A stretch of DNA of 64,000 bases from NCBI GenBank assembly GCA_947650285.1, contig CANTFL010001401.1, positions 186,001 through 250,000 of the forward strand, given 5' to 3'. Source of the DNA: Hyaloperonospora brassicae (Eukaryota; Oomycota; Peronosporomycetes; Peronosporales; Peronosporaceae). Shown piece by piece: positions 14,101-22,799 of this stretch; position 1 is the stretch's first letter; the number at the start of each line of letters is the position of its first letter. The notes beneath the pieces were generated by a model, which searched no databases, was not told where the DNA came from, and saw nothing but the letters and a program-made list of their open reading frames with translations. Made by a program: the position numbers and the translations under genes.

Positions 14101-14285
14101 TTGCGCGTCTTGCGAAAAAGTATCTATGCATCAGCGCCGTGTCGACTCCGTTTCAAGAGGCGTTTACGAACTACGGGCAATTGATGCGTGAGAAACGAGC
14201 GCGGCTCGATATCGAGGTGGCAGCCCAGATCCTCTTTTGCCGCAGTGTGTTGCGGATTCCAGAGATGGAACGCATTGGAGTGTGA
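11142..14285 (+). CDS. BED-type zinc finger, hAT-transposase-derived protein (copy A)
   Basis: This is a 1047-residue single-exon frame. I chose the ATG at 11142 (CACCATGG context) because the frame upstream has no ATG. Residues 44-51 (RRRSGRPK) resemble an AT-hook. Residues 60-105 form a BED finger with C77-x2-C80-x18-H99-x4-H104. A His/Asn repeat (216-228), Gly/Ala-rich linkers and an Ala run (351-360) follow. The central part (455-500) matches the hAT core block around LSLNNWTS, where the usual catalytic Asp is replaced by N469. LLDPRFK (851-857) and the C-terminal hAT dimerisation block (972-1035, WWGRYRRSFPSLARLAKKYL) are kept. The finger and dimerisation region intact, a lost catalytic Asp and an open frame of over 3 kb suggest domestication, giving a DNA-binding nuclear protein. 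A non-autonomous transposase is the alternative; no terminal inverted repeats were seen around it. Confidence 0.85.
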   Translation: MDPADALLLEPSAALVAPPDHHSEPLDDAPPVVANASAVATSVRRRSGRPKADSALALPSFIWDYFVKDASGKFVLCTLCPAQTTRFAYSGGTSTMNRHLRKKHHKYAPGKSAADYDSYARGASSCRRRHALRQPITASESGAPAVSQCGTTVAATSTSSLVVTAADGTPVAPVGTGSDSCGAHHSSKHRQQLQLQQYQLVEELRSARRRAGNHYSHNSHNNHNNHNNSGSSSGGTGAPSKKLASDVGPLSAALAAEFDPTAASFGSIAATAAASGALQFPVGFELHDAGMDAAGLVDQRFVDYASALPGAAAATTTNAATMGCGGQGGRGRRLRAGSGGALGAAGGYGNAGAAAAAAAASLKMLTHRLLQFLIAQYEPLDVSHVCAELGMLLMGGATEWPGVSGLHGFGYGGAGSGHGGSSSYGMGHAGVKLPSEETLKLALANLYYSQREILKEVVADVEVLSLSLNNWTSAFGQNVLTVSGHWISHGFRRRDCVLEVYVLPLDERVNTIALLRDVMEKWDIPPSKVAALTMRPRTPTANGAGGDDSATLQAAEKAQTEEEHAEANAIHSEYPGLAVVRCFVEELDRAVTSGLRECADFTRRCRNYVSYFIQNPSEYQIFLALQRSMGEEASAASATHTHAASFAATADGVSVSIAESGNATIVDQFDGFKEDQTSYAATGGAASSTLNCRTGPLTSTSSCNTGEALPVICDFDDRWNSTTEMMCRIVQLEPMLLRYKMGLESDTNPARRPMQLRFLCCELSSEEWATLKQLARLLERIEGLVHVSPHVYAGLSLAYPLLHSLKKHLAHAATWVTDALVATVRHTIVSKLNMDLCLSGQAPSSAYLSCLLDPRFKTLPFLSTPEKEQLIESLYHLLGVRAKNDVTDQSQDQLDPASDEGQTDEQKKQDGNGSASSVCVAGAALSNKKAAALLHEFFPLDEPATELDKLKAQVQQYLDSPSLPATDDTEHDPLEWWGRYRRSFPSLARLAKKYLCISAVSTPFQEAFTNYGQLMREKRARLDIEVAAQILFCRSVLRIPEMERIGV
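11785..11836 (+). repeat. Short tandem CAA/CAGCCA tract inside BED-hAT gene (copy A)
   Basis: An in-frame array encodes the His/Asn-rich stretch. Copy A is 9 bp (three residues) shorter than the matching tract in copy B at about 45549-45606. This is a typical replication-slippage difference between duplicates. Confidence 0.8.
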
Positions 14286-15282
14286 ATGGAGAGTGAGGGA
14301 CATGCGATCGAAGCGTCAGCTGATGCGCACGCTCGTGTCGCGCATATCGTGTCTGTTTTGGACACGAAGCGACATCAACGATGTCAACGAGACGGCGTCG
14401 ATTGTTGGCATGTCGGTGGAGGGAATCACATGTGAACGTTGTTGGGCCACGCAGGACTTGTCTCGTTGTCTATGAAGGTACTTTGTGCTCGACACGCTTT
14501 GTATCGTCGTGTTCTAGATCGTCCGTCATGGAGAAGTATCATTTCAAGTGGTCAAGATGTCAGCGTTGTATGTGGTAGCAGTTGGACTGGCGTGGCAGCA
14601 AACTAAGGACTAGACAATGCGAAAGCATTTGCAAGACATCGTGGCTCATGAGTAGTGGACGGAAGTAAAGCAACTGTCTTGCTGGGCATCGATTGATCGC
14701 AATTCGCAGGTGTCCTGGTGACAGAGTTTGCGATCGAGGTGTGAAGTGTGATCTTGTGTATAAACAGCTCGCAACGTCGATCTGATGTAAGCTTGGGCTC
14801 CTGTCCTATTGCTTTGTCAAAATAATGTGTGACTGAATAGTAAGTAGAGTGTGCACCCCATCTTTGACTTTACGCAGGCGTCACTGTATGTCGGTAATTG
14901 TGCTTATTTGACAGAGCTTTGTATGCATGTAAAGACAGCTAGGGCATTGGACGCTGCAGCATATGTACAGACATCGAGGGTGCTAGTGCTTCGCCGAATG
15001 CTGCAACTCGGTTATATAATTTGATTCCTAAACGACAAAATAAAATGGGCGAAATGTACTTGGTCCTATTTAGCTTTGATCAGTTCGTGAGAGCTGCCGG
15101 TCATTCAAAATTGATTACTTATGTTCCCCATGATTTTAGCACCAAGCTGCGTTGGCAAACAAAAGAGCTGCGTTCGCTGTATTCAAAAAACTAATATTTT
15201 ATATATAAAAAAAGAAAGAAATTATTACACATTATATAAAAAACAAAAAAGCCGTAAATAAAAGGGAATATAATAACATGCC
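14286..15282. other. 3' flank of BED-hAT gene, end of arm A and start of the interposed region
   Basis: The match to arm B continues for about 620 bp past the stop codon and fades out at 14907. From 14908 the sequence becomes AT-rich with A-runs (15186-15250). No gene is seen. The junction at 14907 marks where the A side departs from the B side of the palindrome. Confidence 0.6.
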
Positions 15283-15659
15283 CCATTCAATCACGAAAAT
15301 AAAAAATGCCCCAGATAATTGAAAAATATAAAATGCCCACGTCTTAAAATACTTAACGCAGCACATCTATATAAGTTCTGTTTCTGGTTGTGGTGATTCT
15401 CAGCGCAATTTTTTTGAGCACGATGCAACCTACTCAACCCCTCACAGTAGGTGCTGGTAATTCAGAGTGCAAGTTGCTTGGATTTTGATCGGTATAATTC
15501 AATGTATTATGAGTTATAAACGCAGCTCGGTCGGAGCAGCACCATACTCGTCTTATTCCAGCTACACCCACGCACACACGTACACTGTCATTCATTGAGT
15601 ACTAGCACGCGTGTGGTGCGGGAGTTCGTGCACGCGCCTTATCGGCTGGAACGACCGAA

Positions 15660-15920
15660 TCTTGCAGCTGCAACAGCACCAGCAATATCGACAATAGCAA
15701 CAACAATAGCAACCACAGCATCTACAACAACAACAACAGCAGTAACAGCAGTAACATCAACATCAATAAGAACAACAACATCAACCGCAGCGCCTACAAC
15801 AACAGAAGTAGCAACAGCAGTAGCATCATCAACAGAGCAACAACAACAGCAACGACAGCACCCTATAACAACACAAGCAGCAGCAACAGCAGCAGCAACA
15901 TCAGCAGCAACATAAATAAA
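15660..15920 (+). repeat. CAA/CAG/ACA low-complexity tract
   Basis: This is a long imperfect trinucleotide tract (CAACAACAG, GCAGCAACA and similar units). It opens a frame from 15595 read as Thr/Ala/Gln-rich, but that frame begins with TTG and has no other coding character. The same tract occurs inverted in copy 2 at about 29110-29380 with different unit numbers. Confidence 0.8.
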
Positions 15921-15988
15921 GCAACTTCAACAACATTAACGAAAGCAATAAAATCAGTATCAACAACATTAGCACCAATTGACTGTGT

Positions 15989-16136
15989 TTACGGCCGCGA
16001 CCGATGATACGAAGACGTGTTTACGTCCTCATATCTCGCGTCTGCGCCCGCAACTGGTGGCTGCAAGTGCAGCACATCCGCGGCAGAACTCTCTCCATGA
16101 CTTCCCAAACAGGGATGGGGTTGGTCACGGCCGTAA
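15989..16136 (+). repeat. 148-bp GC-rich module with TTACGGCCG ends
   Basis: The module begins TTACGGCCGCGACC and ends with the near-perfect reverse complement GGTCACGGCCGTAA, so it is itself bounded by ~14-bp inverted repeats. Both element copies keep it better than their AT-rich surroundings (copy 2 near 28910-29055). Stretches such as CATATCTCG and GGGATGGGG faintly resemble 5S rRNA, but the internal AGTTAAGC box is missing. It could be a structured RNA or a protein-binding module; function unknown. Confidence 0.5.
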
Positions 16137-16240
16137 TACAATAAACGAAAACGATTAGGGACGTGTGGTTTTATATGTGCTCATTAACTTAATATTATTG
16201 GGACGTGGGGCATTTTTATCAATTATGTGGGGCATTTTTT

Positions 16241-17454
16241 CATTTCCTTGAAAAACATAGATAATCATGGATCAAATAATATGTATATTTATATCTTTGT
16301 CATATGCTTTATCATATATGTTCATATACGATGCACCATATGACGGGAATTTAGTATGTGCACAACAGATGCATACTTTATGAGTTATTGCACACATCTA
16401 TGCATGTAATACTTACCATCAACGTATGTCTGGTCCATCCCTGTCAAAAGCAGTCTTTTATTGTTGTACATTGTTGTAAAGCACAACAAGGTTGCAAGTA
16501 TCTCTTTCATTAATTCTTATGAAGAATTATGCAATGTTGTATACCTTTCTTCTTCGTCATGTGTCGAACAGTGAATCGAACGAGATAGCGCAATGTTCGA
16601 TTGGTGCGTGATTTACGTAATGTAAGGTGTACACAGTACAACCAGACGAAAAATTATCTGCCTTGTGGACAAAAAATTACTCCTAATAGGATCGTGTACA
16701 ACCATTATTTTTATGTCGATGATACTGTAGTTGGTCGCGCTATATTAGCGGGCACGCAAGGTGAATCGCACACACAAAAAACAAACACAACGCTGACGTT
16801 ATATAGTGGGAGTCGCATGCAAGAAGTTGCATATTATGCAGTAATTTCGGTGTTGATATTATTCTTACGAATTAAATGCAATGGTTGTCGAAGCATCAAT
16901 CTAACCTGCTATAAATGACAAAATGCGTATAACAAAATTAGCCAGGTCCTTCCACTAGCATCGGACATAAGATACAACATTCGGATACATCAATAAGATA
17001 TACGAAGAAAACATATAGGCTTTATTTGCGATTGCACTGTATGATAATGTCTGCGTGGAAGAGTTCATGTATCATGTAGCAAAGATAACGGTGTGCTTAC
17101 GGTGTTTATCTCGTACACCAACGCGAAAGATGGAGACTATAATCATATTCTGGATTTCTATATGTCCATTCTGATCGTTAAATTTTTAATGTGGAACTTT
17201 TACCATCCTTCGAAAATAATTTATACAAACCGTCTAAAGCGTCGGAAGCATATGTAAGTATCGTCGTTGACTGTACCCCTCTTCTATATTCATATATCAC
17301 TCTTTATATAAGGTTGCTTGTCACATATCGTCTTTTGGTTCATCTTCTCTTCATAACCCTTTAGGTCATTTTTGTGAGTATTATGTGCATTATTAAAAAC
17401 ACTTGAAGTATAAGACCACATTTTGAAGATGCAGCATATAGAATCTGTCTATTC
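16241..17454. other. AT-rich interval without recognisable gene
   Basis: The only sizeable frame (16601-16918 plus) starts with TTG and shows no domain. I find no paired repeats here. Confidence 0.5.
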
Positions 17455-17505
17455 GTACCCCCCTAATAACTGCGCGCACCACCCCACGTGCGTAAAATCG
17501 TATAA
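17455..17505 (+). repeat. MULE-terminus-like sequence (lone copy)
   Basis: The block CCCCCTAATAACTGCGCGCA followed by CACGTG closely resembles the termini of the MULE at 19033 (same orientation) and 21322-21366 (inverted). It matches the 21366 end better than the 19033 end does. It could be the left end of a larger composite element reaching 21366, or a remnant of an independent insertion. Confidence 0.55.
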
Positions 17506-17639
17506 TCGTTCCGTGCACCCTCTCTTTTTTATAAAACGAGGTTTATTTTTCTCTCGCGCTGACCAGCAACCGAGAGTTAGCGCGCGGAAGAAGCCACAAG
17601 GGACCATCACTCTCTTTTCCACTGTGTTGAAGCCACAGC

Positions 17640-18080
17640 ATGAACAGCAAGGACGCGGCCACGCGCGCAGCCAAGCGCAAGCACGCCACCTCGGGCGGCC
17701 GCAAGCTGATGCGCTGGGTCGCCGCGCGCCGGCAGCTGTTCGAGCGCACGCTGCCGTACACGACGCGCCTCAATAGCGCGCCGCATTTTCACCTGCGCGC
17801 CCCGCTCGCGTCTATGTACGTGATCTGCTGTCCCGTCTGCGGCGTGGCTTGTTCTTACGCTCTCGTGTGTCTCTCTTTTTCTGTGCTGTTGTTTGTTATC
17901 TAAGAGATTTATTTATCCAGTCGAAAGAGTCACGCGCCGTCGGTGGTGATGGAGCAACCGATTGTCGGCACGCGCTCGGGGTCTGTAGTGAATCTGGGGC
18001 TCGTGGTTGACGCGACAGGCAGAGACACGTGTCTGCACGATGTCAAGTGCGCTGCAGTTGCGGTTGTGCTGTGGGGGTGA
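17640..18080 (+). CDS. Possible small two-exon gene, unknown function
   Basis: Exon 1 (17640-17815) starts at an ATG and encodes 58 Arg/Ala-rich residues with GC-rich codon usage unlike its surroundings. Cutting a GT-AG intron (17816-17920, GTACGTGATC to TTTATCCAG) joins it in frame to exon 2 (17921-18080), giving a 111-residue basic protein ending at TGA. The N-terminal half contains KRKH and RRQLFER clusters and could form basic helices. No family is recognised. A pyrimidine-rich stretch and an A+T box (TTTATAAAAC, about 17528) lie upstream. It sits just inside a MULE-like terminus, so it may be a captured or truncated host gene fragment. Confidence 0.35.
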
Positions 18081-18239
18081 TGGTGAGGGAATGGGAGGTA
18101 TTGACTGGACAATTGTATGGGCTGGCAGGGAGTAGGACGGATTAGATGTTCAGCATGTCAATATGAAGGTTTACGGGAGTGAAATTAGGAGCTCTTTTCA
18201 AATGGTTTGGCATGGTAGACTGTGGGCGTCACGTGTGAA

Positions 18240-18881
18240 TGGTGTTACTGAGTGATTGTATGTAGATGAGGAAATGGATCCGGAGGTGCACGACAACAAA
18301 TTGGCACAAGCATTTTGCAAGACGCTATTTGGCCACTTAGAGGGCAATGAAAAGCACATGGATATGGCTGTTTTTTTGGAGCGGATGGCTAAAACTTTGT
18401 GGGGTTTCTCGATGTGCGGTGCGTGATGACAGTGTTGGCGTTGAATAAAGATAATTATGGGGTAAATTTGTGGTGCTGATAGCTTTTTGGCCGAACATTG
18501 CGGCCTGAATCTCGACGCTGCGGATGGAGAGTTTTCAGTCTCAACATCGCCTGGTATCTACATAAGGCATTACCTGACGGTGCGTGGGTGTTTGAGCTAT
18601 GTGGGAGGGCCGGCTGATATGATACTAAATTGTGCTATTTTTGTCATTTCTATCGGAACATACTCCGGAAGCGCGAGAGTAAATTACCTATTGTCATTGA
18701 GGTTGTGACGGGCCACGGTGTCGTTTTGACCCCATTGGATGCTCCGTATAATCTCGGCGGCTTCGAGTGTGAGGAGCCAATTTTTGAGTTCGTTGCTAGC
18801 AAAGGCAGCGGCATTCCTGTTGAAGATGGAAGCATTTCAGAGCAGCGATTGGTTCAGTACATTGAATATATCTCGAGTTGA
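18240..18881 (+). pseudogene. Broken coding-like tract, unknown
   Basis: Three plus-strand segments look coding but lie in different frames and are split by stops: 18275-18426, with a helical, Leu-rich stretch (NKLAQAFCKTLFGHL); 18487-18708; and 18630-18881, which ends ISEQRLVQYIEYISS. The first segment faintly recalls the helical region before SF3-type helicase cores, but no Walker motif follows, so I do not assign it. Probably decayed transposon or captured-gene DNA. Confidence 0.3.
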
Positions 18882-19037
18882 CTGATTTCAGTGCTGCGCA
18901 ACGTCATTTTCTGCCACGAAATGGGAACAGATCTAAGCACTTTGAAATGTACTTTCTTACTAAAGGCGCGTATTCAGGTGTCAGGTCGTGTATTGCATAC
19001 AAACCAGCATGATGTGTGGTGCATTTGGATTGGTACG

Positions 19038-19085
19038 CCCCCTCACAACTGCGCGCACACCCCCTCACAACTGCGCGCACACCCC
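19038..19085 (+). repeat. 22-bp tandem duplication in the MULE left terminus
   Basis: The unit CCCCCTCACAACTGCGCGCA plus CA occurs twice in a row, followed by CCCCCTGCACGTG. This duplication is absent from the right terminus and from the lone terminus at 17455. Confidence 0.85.
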
Positions 19086-19238
19086 CTGCACGTGACGCGA
19101 CGAAATTTAAGTTATAACGTTACACATCTATAAGTAATTGCAACGTGACAGGAAAAAGCATGTTCGTGTGGCGAATGAGAAATACACATAGTAAAATCTA
19201 CTCAATGCATATGTATTATATACTCTGCTAGATGTTTG

Positions 19239-21241
19239 CTATCTCAAGAGAGTGAAATCGCTCCTGTCATGTCCTTCCTCACGACAATCTGGAATTCCAC
19301 ATCTTCGCGGAGCTCGTGCTCTAGCTTTCACTAACTCAAAAGCAGAAGGATTACGCCTTGTGCTACTCCCCGCCACCGCACCCACTGGTCTGCCTCTAAT
19401 CCGCACTACCACAGGAATGTGCACTAGTGTGAGCGGCTGTTGGAAGAGCTCTACAATTTGTTCCTTTAAAAGACGTTGCTGTTATGGGGGAGAGTTTTGT
19501 GTTGAGATTGCAGCTGTGTCAATGCTCTGCAAAATCTGTCATTTCATCTGTAGAGGTATCACTGTCATTGCACGCAGGCGCTTGAGGTTTTACAAGCCAC
19601 CAGTGTCTATGAAAATGGTGGTACCGCAACGAAAAATTGTTGCCAATTAACCGGTTGAGCTTGTGGGAGCAAGTAAGACCCATCATACTTCGAAAGATGA
19701 CGCAGCAGGTGGAGTCGCCAGCCAGGTGTTTAGCTTTCTGGAACCGCTCATACACCTTGTTAAAAGCATAGTGTGATATCTTCCGCTTTACATCCTTCCA
19801 AATGTAGTGAGATAAGGCGAGCATGGAATGCGTCTTGTTGTAGATAATCTGTTAACGGATGTGATGTTCTTGATAGTCGATCGAGAGGGAGATCTTCTCG
19901 TACACATCTTTGAGATCTCCTGAAGAGACACTGATCCACCCTTTTATCGAAGAATGTTTGCCTTCAGCGCGAGATGTAGTCAAGTGACCAAGATGTAAGA
20001 TTAGCTTGGTGAATGCGGTGAAATTATTTTCTTGTGTACGATCCATGTGCTCCTCAGGTACCCCACGGTCTGTCCGTACTCGCAGTAGGATATTTGCAGA
20101 TCTTTCCAATTAGCGACAAACGTCTCCACATCTATCGAAGCAACCAGAAGGTGCCAGTCTGCCAGAAATCTTACCCACCCTTCATTGCTTCAAAATATGT
20201 TTCTTCAGGTTGGCGACAATGTTCTTTTCAATGTGCCATATGCAGAGAAGGTTTGAAGCATATCCGAGAATGATTTATTGCTGACATTGAGGCCAGCTAT
20301 CGATCAGTGACCACCACCCCAGGCAGGCGGTTTAAGAGAAACACCCTTTTCACGCGAATCAAAGCCCAAAATAGTCCTCTTCTGTCTCTCCGCTCATAAA
20401 GCAAAAGCATATGGAGAATGTAGCATTGGTGCTAGTCATGCCGACAACGTGTAGGAGTGGGACCTTGAACCTAGTAGACAAATGTTGTGTTAGAGACTTG
20501 TAAATTGCAGACTGCAAGGTGTTAAGCTCGTCAACTGTTGGTCTTGTACGTAAAGTCTATCAATACAACGTCGACAAACTCTCTGGCTCGGTCAACAGCA
20601 CTTGGCGGAGCGAAGAAGAGGTGTGTGATTCGACCCTCATCGTCTTTTGCCTAGTCATACATGCCCTCTTTTTCCTGCAGCTCGTCTAGAACGGCTTCCA
20701 GAGGTGTACGGCCGTTCATTCTTCTTGTCGAATCCGGGCTTTAGTATTGGAGATGTCTTTACTGGTGAGGTTTATTTGCGGATATTGCTGCCGTAAGGTC
20801 GTAAGAATAACTTTGGGGGCTGCACCGGCCTTGGACATCTGTTGTAAGACCTGTCGCGCTTGATCTGTGACTTTACGTGCGCTGGGAAAGCCTGACATAT
20901 CGGCTGTTGCCTCATGGTTGTGAGAACCCTCCCCTACCTTAACCCGCCACATCCATCCCTCTTCGGTCAATTCTCTTTTGATAGTGACGCTCCAGGGTCT
21001 TTTAATGCATCTGCTGCTAGTCTTTCTCTTCCGATTTCCTTCAGTGAGATATTCGCGACGGTTCCTGTACTCTAGGACGTGCGAGAAATGTAGCCAGACT
21101 TTGCATGTTGCACCGCTTTTGGAGGGTTTTAAGCGGGTCCGTCCCCCCCACAGCGTAGCCTTGGTCAAGTACAAACCGCTCTACCGCTAGCTGAGCATCA
21201 TCAAGAGAAGGATCAGTATGTTCGGAAGGTGGTGCTAGCAT
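19239..21241 (-). pseudogene. MULE transposase pseudogene
   Basis: Reading from an ATG at 21241 down: 21241-21041 and 21174-20716 (overlapping in two frames) carry the N-terminal FAR1/WRKY-like DNA-binding part with SHNHEAT and then the typical QQYPQINLTSKDI region. The body runs through about 20700-20280, where a stop interrupts the MYD-AKDDEGRITHLFFA stretch. 20109-19852 has SRAEGKHSSIKGWI, and 19824-19519 has the SWIM-type C...GLTCSH finger and HWW. 19424-19239 has RGRP and STRRNPSAFELV. At least four frame breaks separate these parts. The gene would have encoded the cut-and-paste transposase of the surrounding element. Confidence 0.8.
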
Positions 21242-21949
21242 TGCCGGAAGAGCAAGGAATAGAGAGATAAAAGGATTGAATGGAGGATAGCTCGCATTTA
21301 GTGGATAAAATTTTGTTTTACATCACGGGGGGCGGGTATGCGCGTAGTTATTAGGGGGTGTACGCCTAGGCGGTCACTATATATATATGTATATATATAC
21401 AATTATATTACGATGCGCCTCCAGTTCGATACGCCTACATAAGAGCCTTCAAGATTGTCCATTCATGCATTTTTCACAAAAAGAAAATAAGTATCGGCAT
21501 AAAAATGCTTGCAAGACAATGAAAACATTCCGTGGTCTATAATTTAAGATAGAAAAAGGTAATTAGCGATGTCTATAACGCATTCAAGAACAAATATGCG
21601 AATGTATTAAGAATCAAAATCAATTTTACCTAACTATCTGATCCAACAAAAAACATTTAAATAAAGCAATATGACCCTCATACTGGTATTTGCAAGTGTG
21701 TATTTGTTGTTACAGATAGTAAAATGGGTCTATCGTATGTTTGATCATATAGTTTTGTATCACAAAGAAGGCCACGATATGAGGCACATCCTACTTTTGC
21801 TAGGGAAACACACAATTGTTTCTACGGTCACACCCGCCTACCTAATCTAATAAGCGGGGCTTTAAATTTCATAGTGCAGAATTATATGTAAAACTCGTAC
21901 TTACTTACTACTGCTCCGTATCTCCATTTCTTATACGGCAGATACAATC

Positions 21950-22290
21950 ATGCGCGACATTCTATTAATCCATCTTGGCCAGGGCGTTATTCAAACGGTT
22001 AATGACTTCTGGGATCTCTGCCGTCTCAAATACAGTACACAATTGATGGCACGATGCCGAAAAACCTGAACATCGGAAGTGGTAACGACTCGTTAGCGAC
22101 GTTTTTTGACAAGACAGACACGAGAAAACTCAAGCCGAGTGATTTATTTGTGAACCTTAAGTCTACCGTCTGTGATAAGATACCTATAGATACATTTAGT
22201 TCAATGTCATATCCCGGGCAGAGCATTTCGGGTAAGAAGATGTAGAAAACAATTACGCACGAGGAAAAACATCAACATGCTAGAAGTCCG
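21950..22290 (+). pseudogene. Alpha-tubulin-like pseudogene fragment
   Basis: The ATG at 21950 opens a frame whose start (MRDILLIHLGQGVIQ...FWDL) aligns with the conserved alpha-tubulin N-terminus M-R-E-x-I-x-I-H-x-G-Q-A-G-x-Q. A frameshift near 22043 moves to a second frame (22045-22245) carrying counterparts of the D-G-x-M-P, G-x-D-x-x-x-T-F-F, V-D-L-E-P-T-V and I-S-G-K-E positions. A TAG at 22243 and another shift lead to an ENNYARG match to the A-N-N-(F/Y)-A-R-G segment. The match covers roughly the first 110 residues, after which nothing is recognisable. Identity is low for tubulin, so it is an old, neutrally decaying copy. No intron is needed, which would fit a retrocopy, but that is inference. 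Confidence 0.75.
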
Positions 22291-22313
22291 TCGTACTTTT
22301 ACCGTAGCTTAAG

Positions 22314-22790
22314 TTATGACTGTTCTGTAGGTCTCGCTACGATCGCCCTTGTAGTAGACCTGTTCAAGACCCCGCCTCTTTCTCTTTGATCCGGCGAAGA
22401 TGATGGCACACCCGTGGGAAATGCGAACCCGTTTAAGGCTGTTTCCATCTCGTTCCTGTAAGAAAAGGTGGTACCAATGAGAGCGGCATGTGAGGGTTGG
22501 AGCTGTTTTGCAACGATCGCATCTTTCTCAAGCCTTCGTGTGCCATTTGAATAGTCCAATTAGTGGGTGTTGCTATCCGGTGTTTCCTGTCGTATTGTAT
22601 GAGCATGAGGGGACATAGGCGCTATTGCTCGTTCACGCAAATGTTCAAGACATGTTCTTTTTCTTTTGCAGGAGACGTAATACTCCTTCTCAAATTTCAG
22701 ATCCTTAGTCCAAACAATTTTAGCAAACTGGTTGGGTGCTTTTACATACATCTGCACAGTACCGTACACGTATATGATTATGATTTATAG
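22314..22790 (-). pseudogene. Coding-like relic, unknown
   Basis: Two minus-strand frames (22560-22769 and 22314-22559) read with coding-like composition (for example VKAPNQFAKIVWTKDLKFEK) and are separated by one stop at about 22560. They lie convergent to the tubulin pseudogene. I do not recognise a family. Confidence 0.25.
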
Positions 22791-22799
22791 AGTGTGAAG

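Larger units (their letters stand above)
7464..14907 (+). repeat. Outer arm A of the large inverted duplication
   Basis: This block is repeated in reverse orientation at 42468-49920. The match starts at CCCTCATGACATAT (7464) and runs past the 3' end of the BED-hAT gene to about TGCTTAT (14907). It covers coding and non-coding DNA alike, so it is a segmental duplication and not a shared domain. The arms differ by scattered substitutions and small indels, such as a 9-bp length change in a CAA/CAG-rich tract and several changes between 7464 and 8220. By eye divergence is about one percent in genes and higher in the tails. Confidence 0.95.
15283..16240 (+). mobile_element. TIR element with GGGGCATTTTT ends, copy 1
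   Basis: The left end (15301-15344) and right end (16202-16240) are inverted repeats of about 40 bp built from AAAAAATGCCCCA, ATAATTGA and TGCCC-ACGTC blocks. A second, inverted copy lies at 28806-29762. The interior has a CAA/CAG-rich low-complexity tract (15660-15920) and a 148-bp GC-rich module (15989-16136). No transposase is encoded, so this is a small non-autonomous element. Its superfamily is not clear from the ends; target duplications could not be fixed because the ends consist of repeated subunits. Confidence 0.65.
19033..21366 (-). mobile_element. Decayed Mutator-like element (MULE)
   Basis: The element is bounded by inverted termini at 19033-19095 and 21322-21366, sharing GTAC-CCCCCT-A-AACT-CGCGCA blocks. 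On the minus strand the order of protein remnants is that of a MULE transposase: DNA-binding N-terminus, transposase body, SWIM finger, then an RGRP-type tail. Several frameshifts and stops make it inactive. The left terminus has a 22-bp unit (CCCCCTCACAACTGCGCGCA core) duplicated in tandem. No clear 9-bp target duplication was found. Confidence 0.8.

Noticed and set aside
15595..15915. Thr/Ala/Gln-rich 106-codon frame
   Set aside because: It starts with TTG and is produced by a CAA/CAG-rich low-complexity tract inside a TIR element.
15989..16136. 5S rRNA gene call for the GC-rich module
   Set aside because: Only short pieces resemble 5S (CATATCTCG, GGGATGGGG). The internal A box AGTTAAGC is missing and the length is 148 bp, so I keep it as an unknown module.
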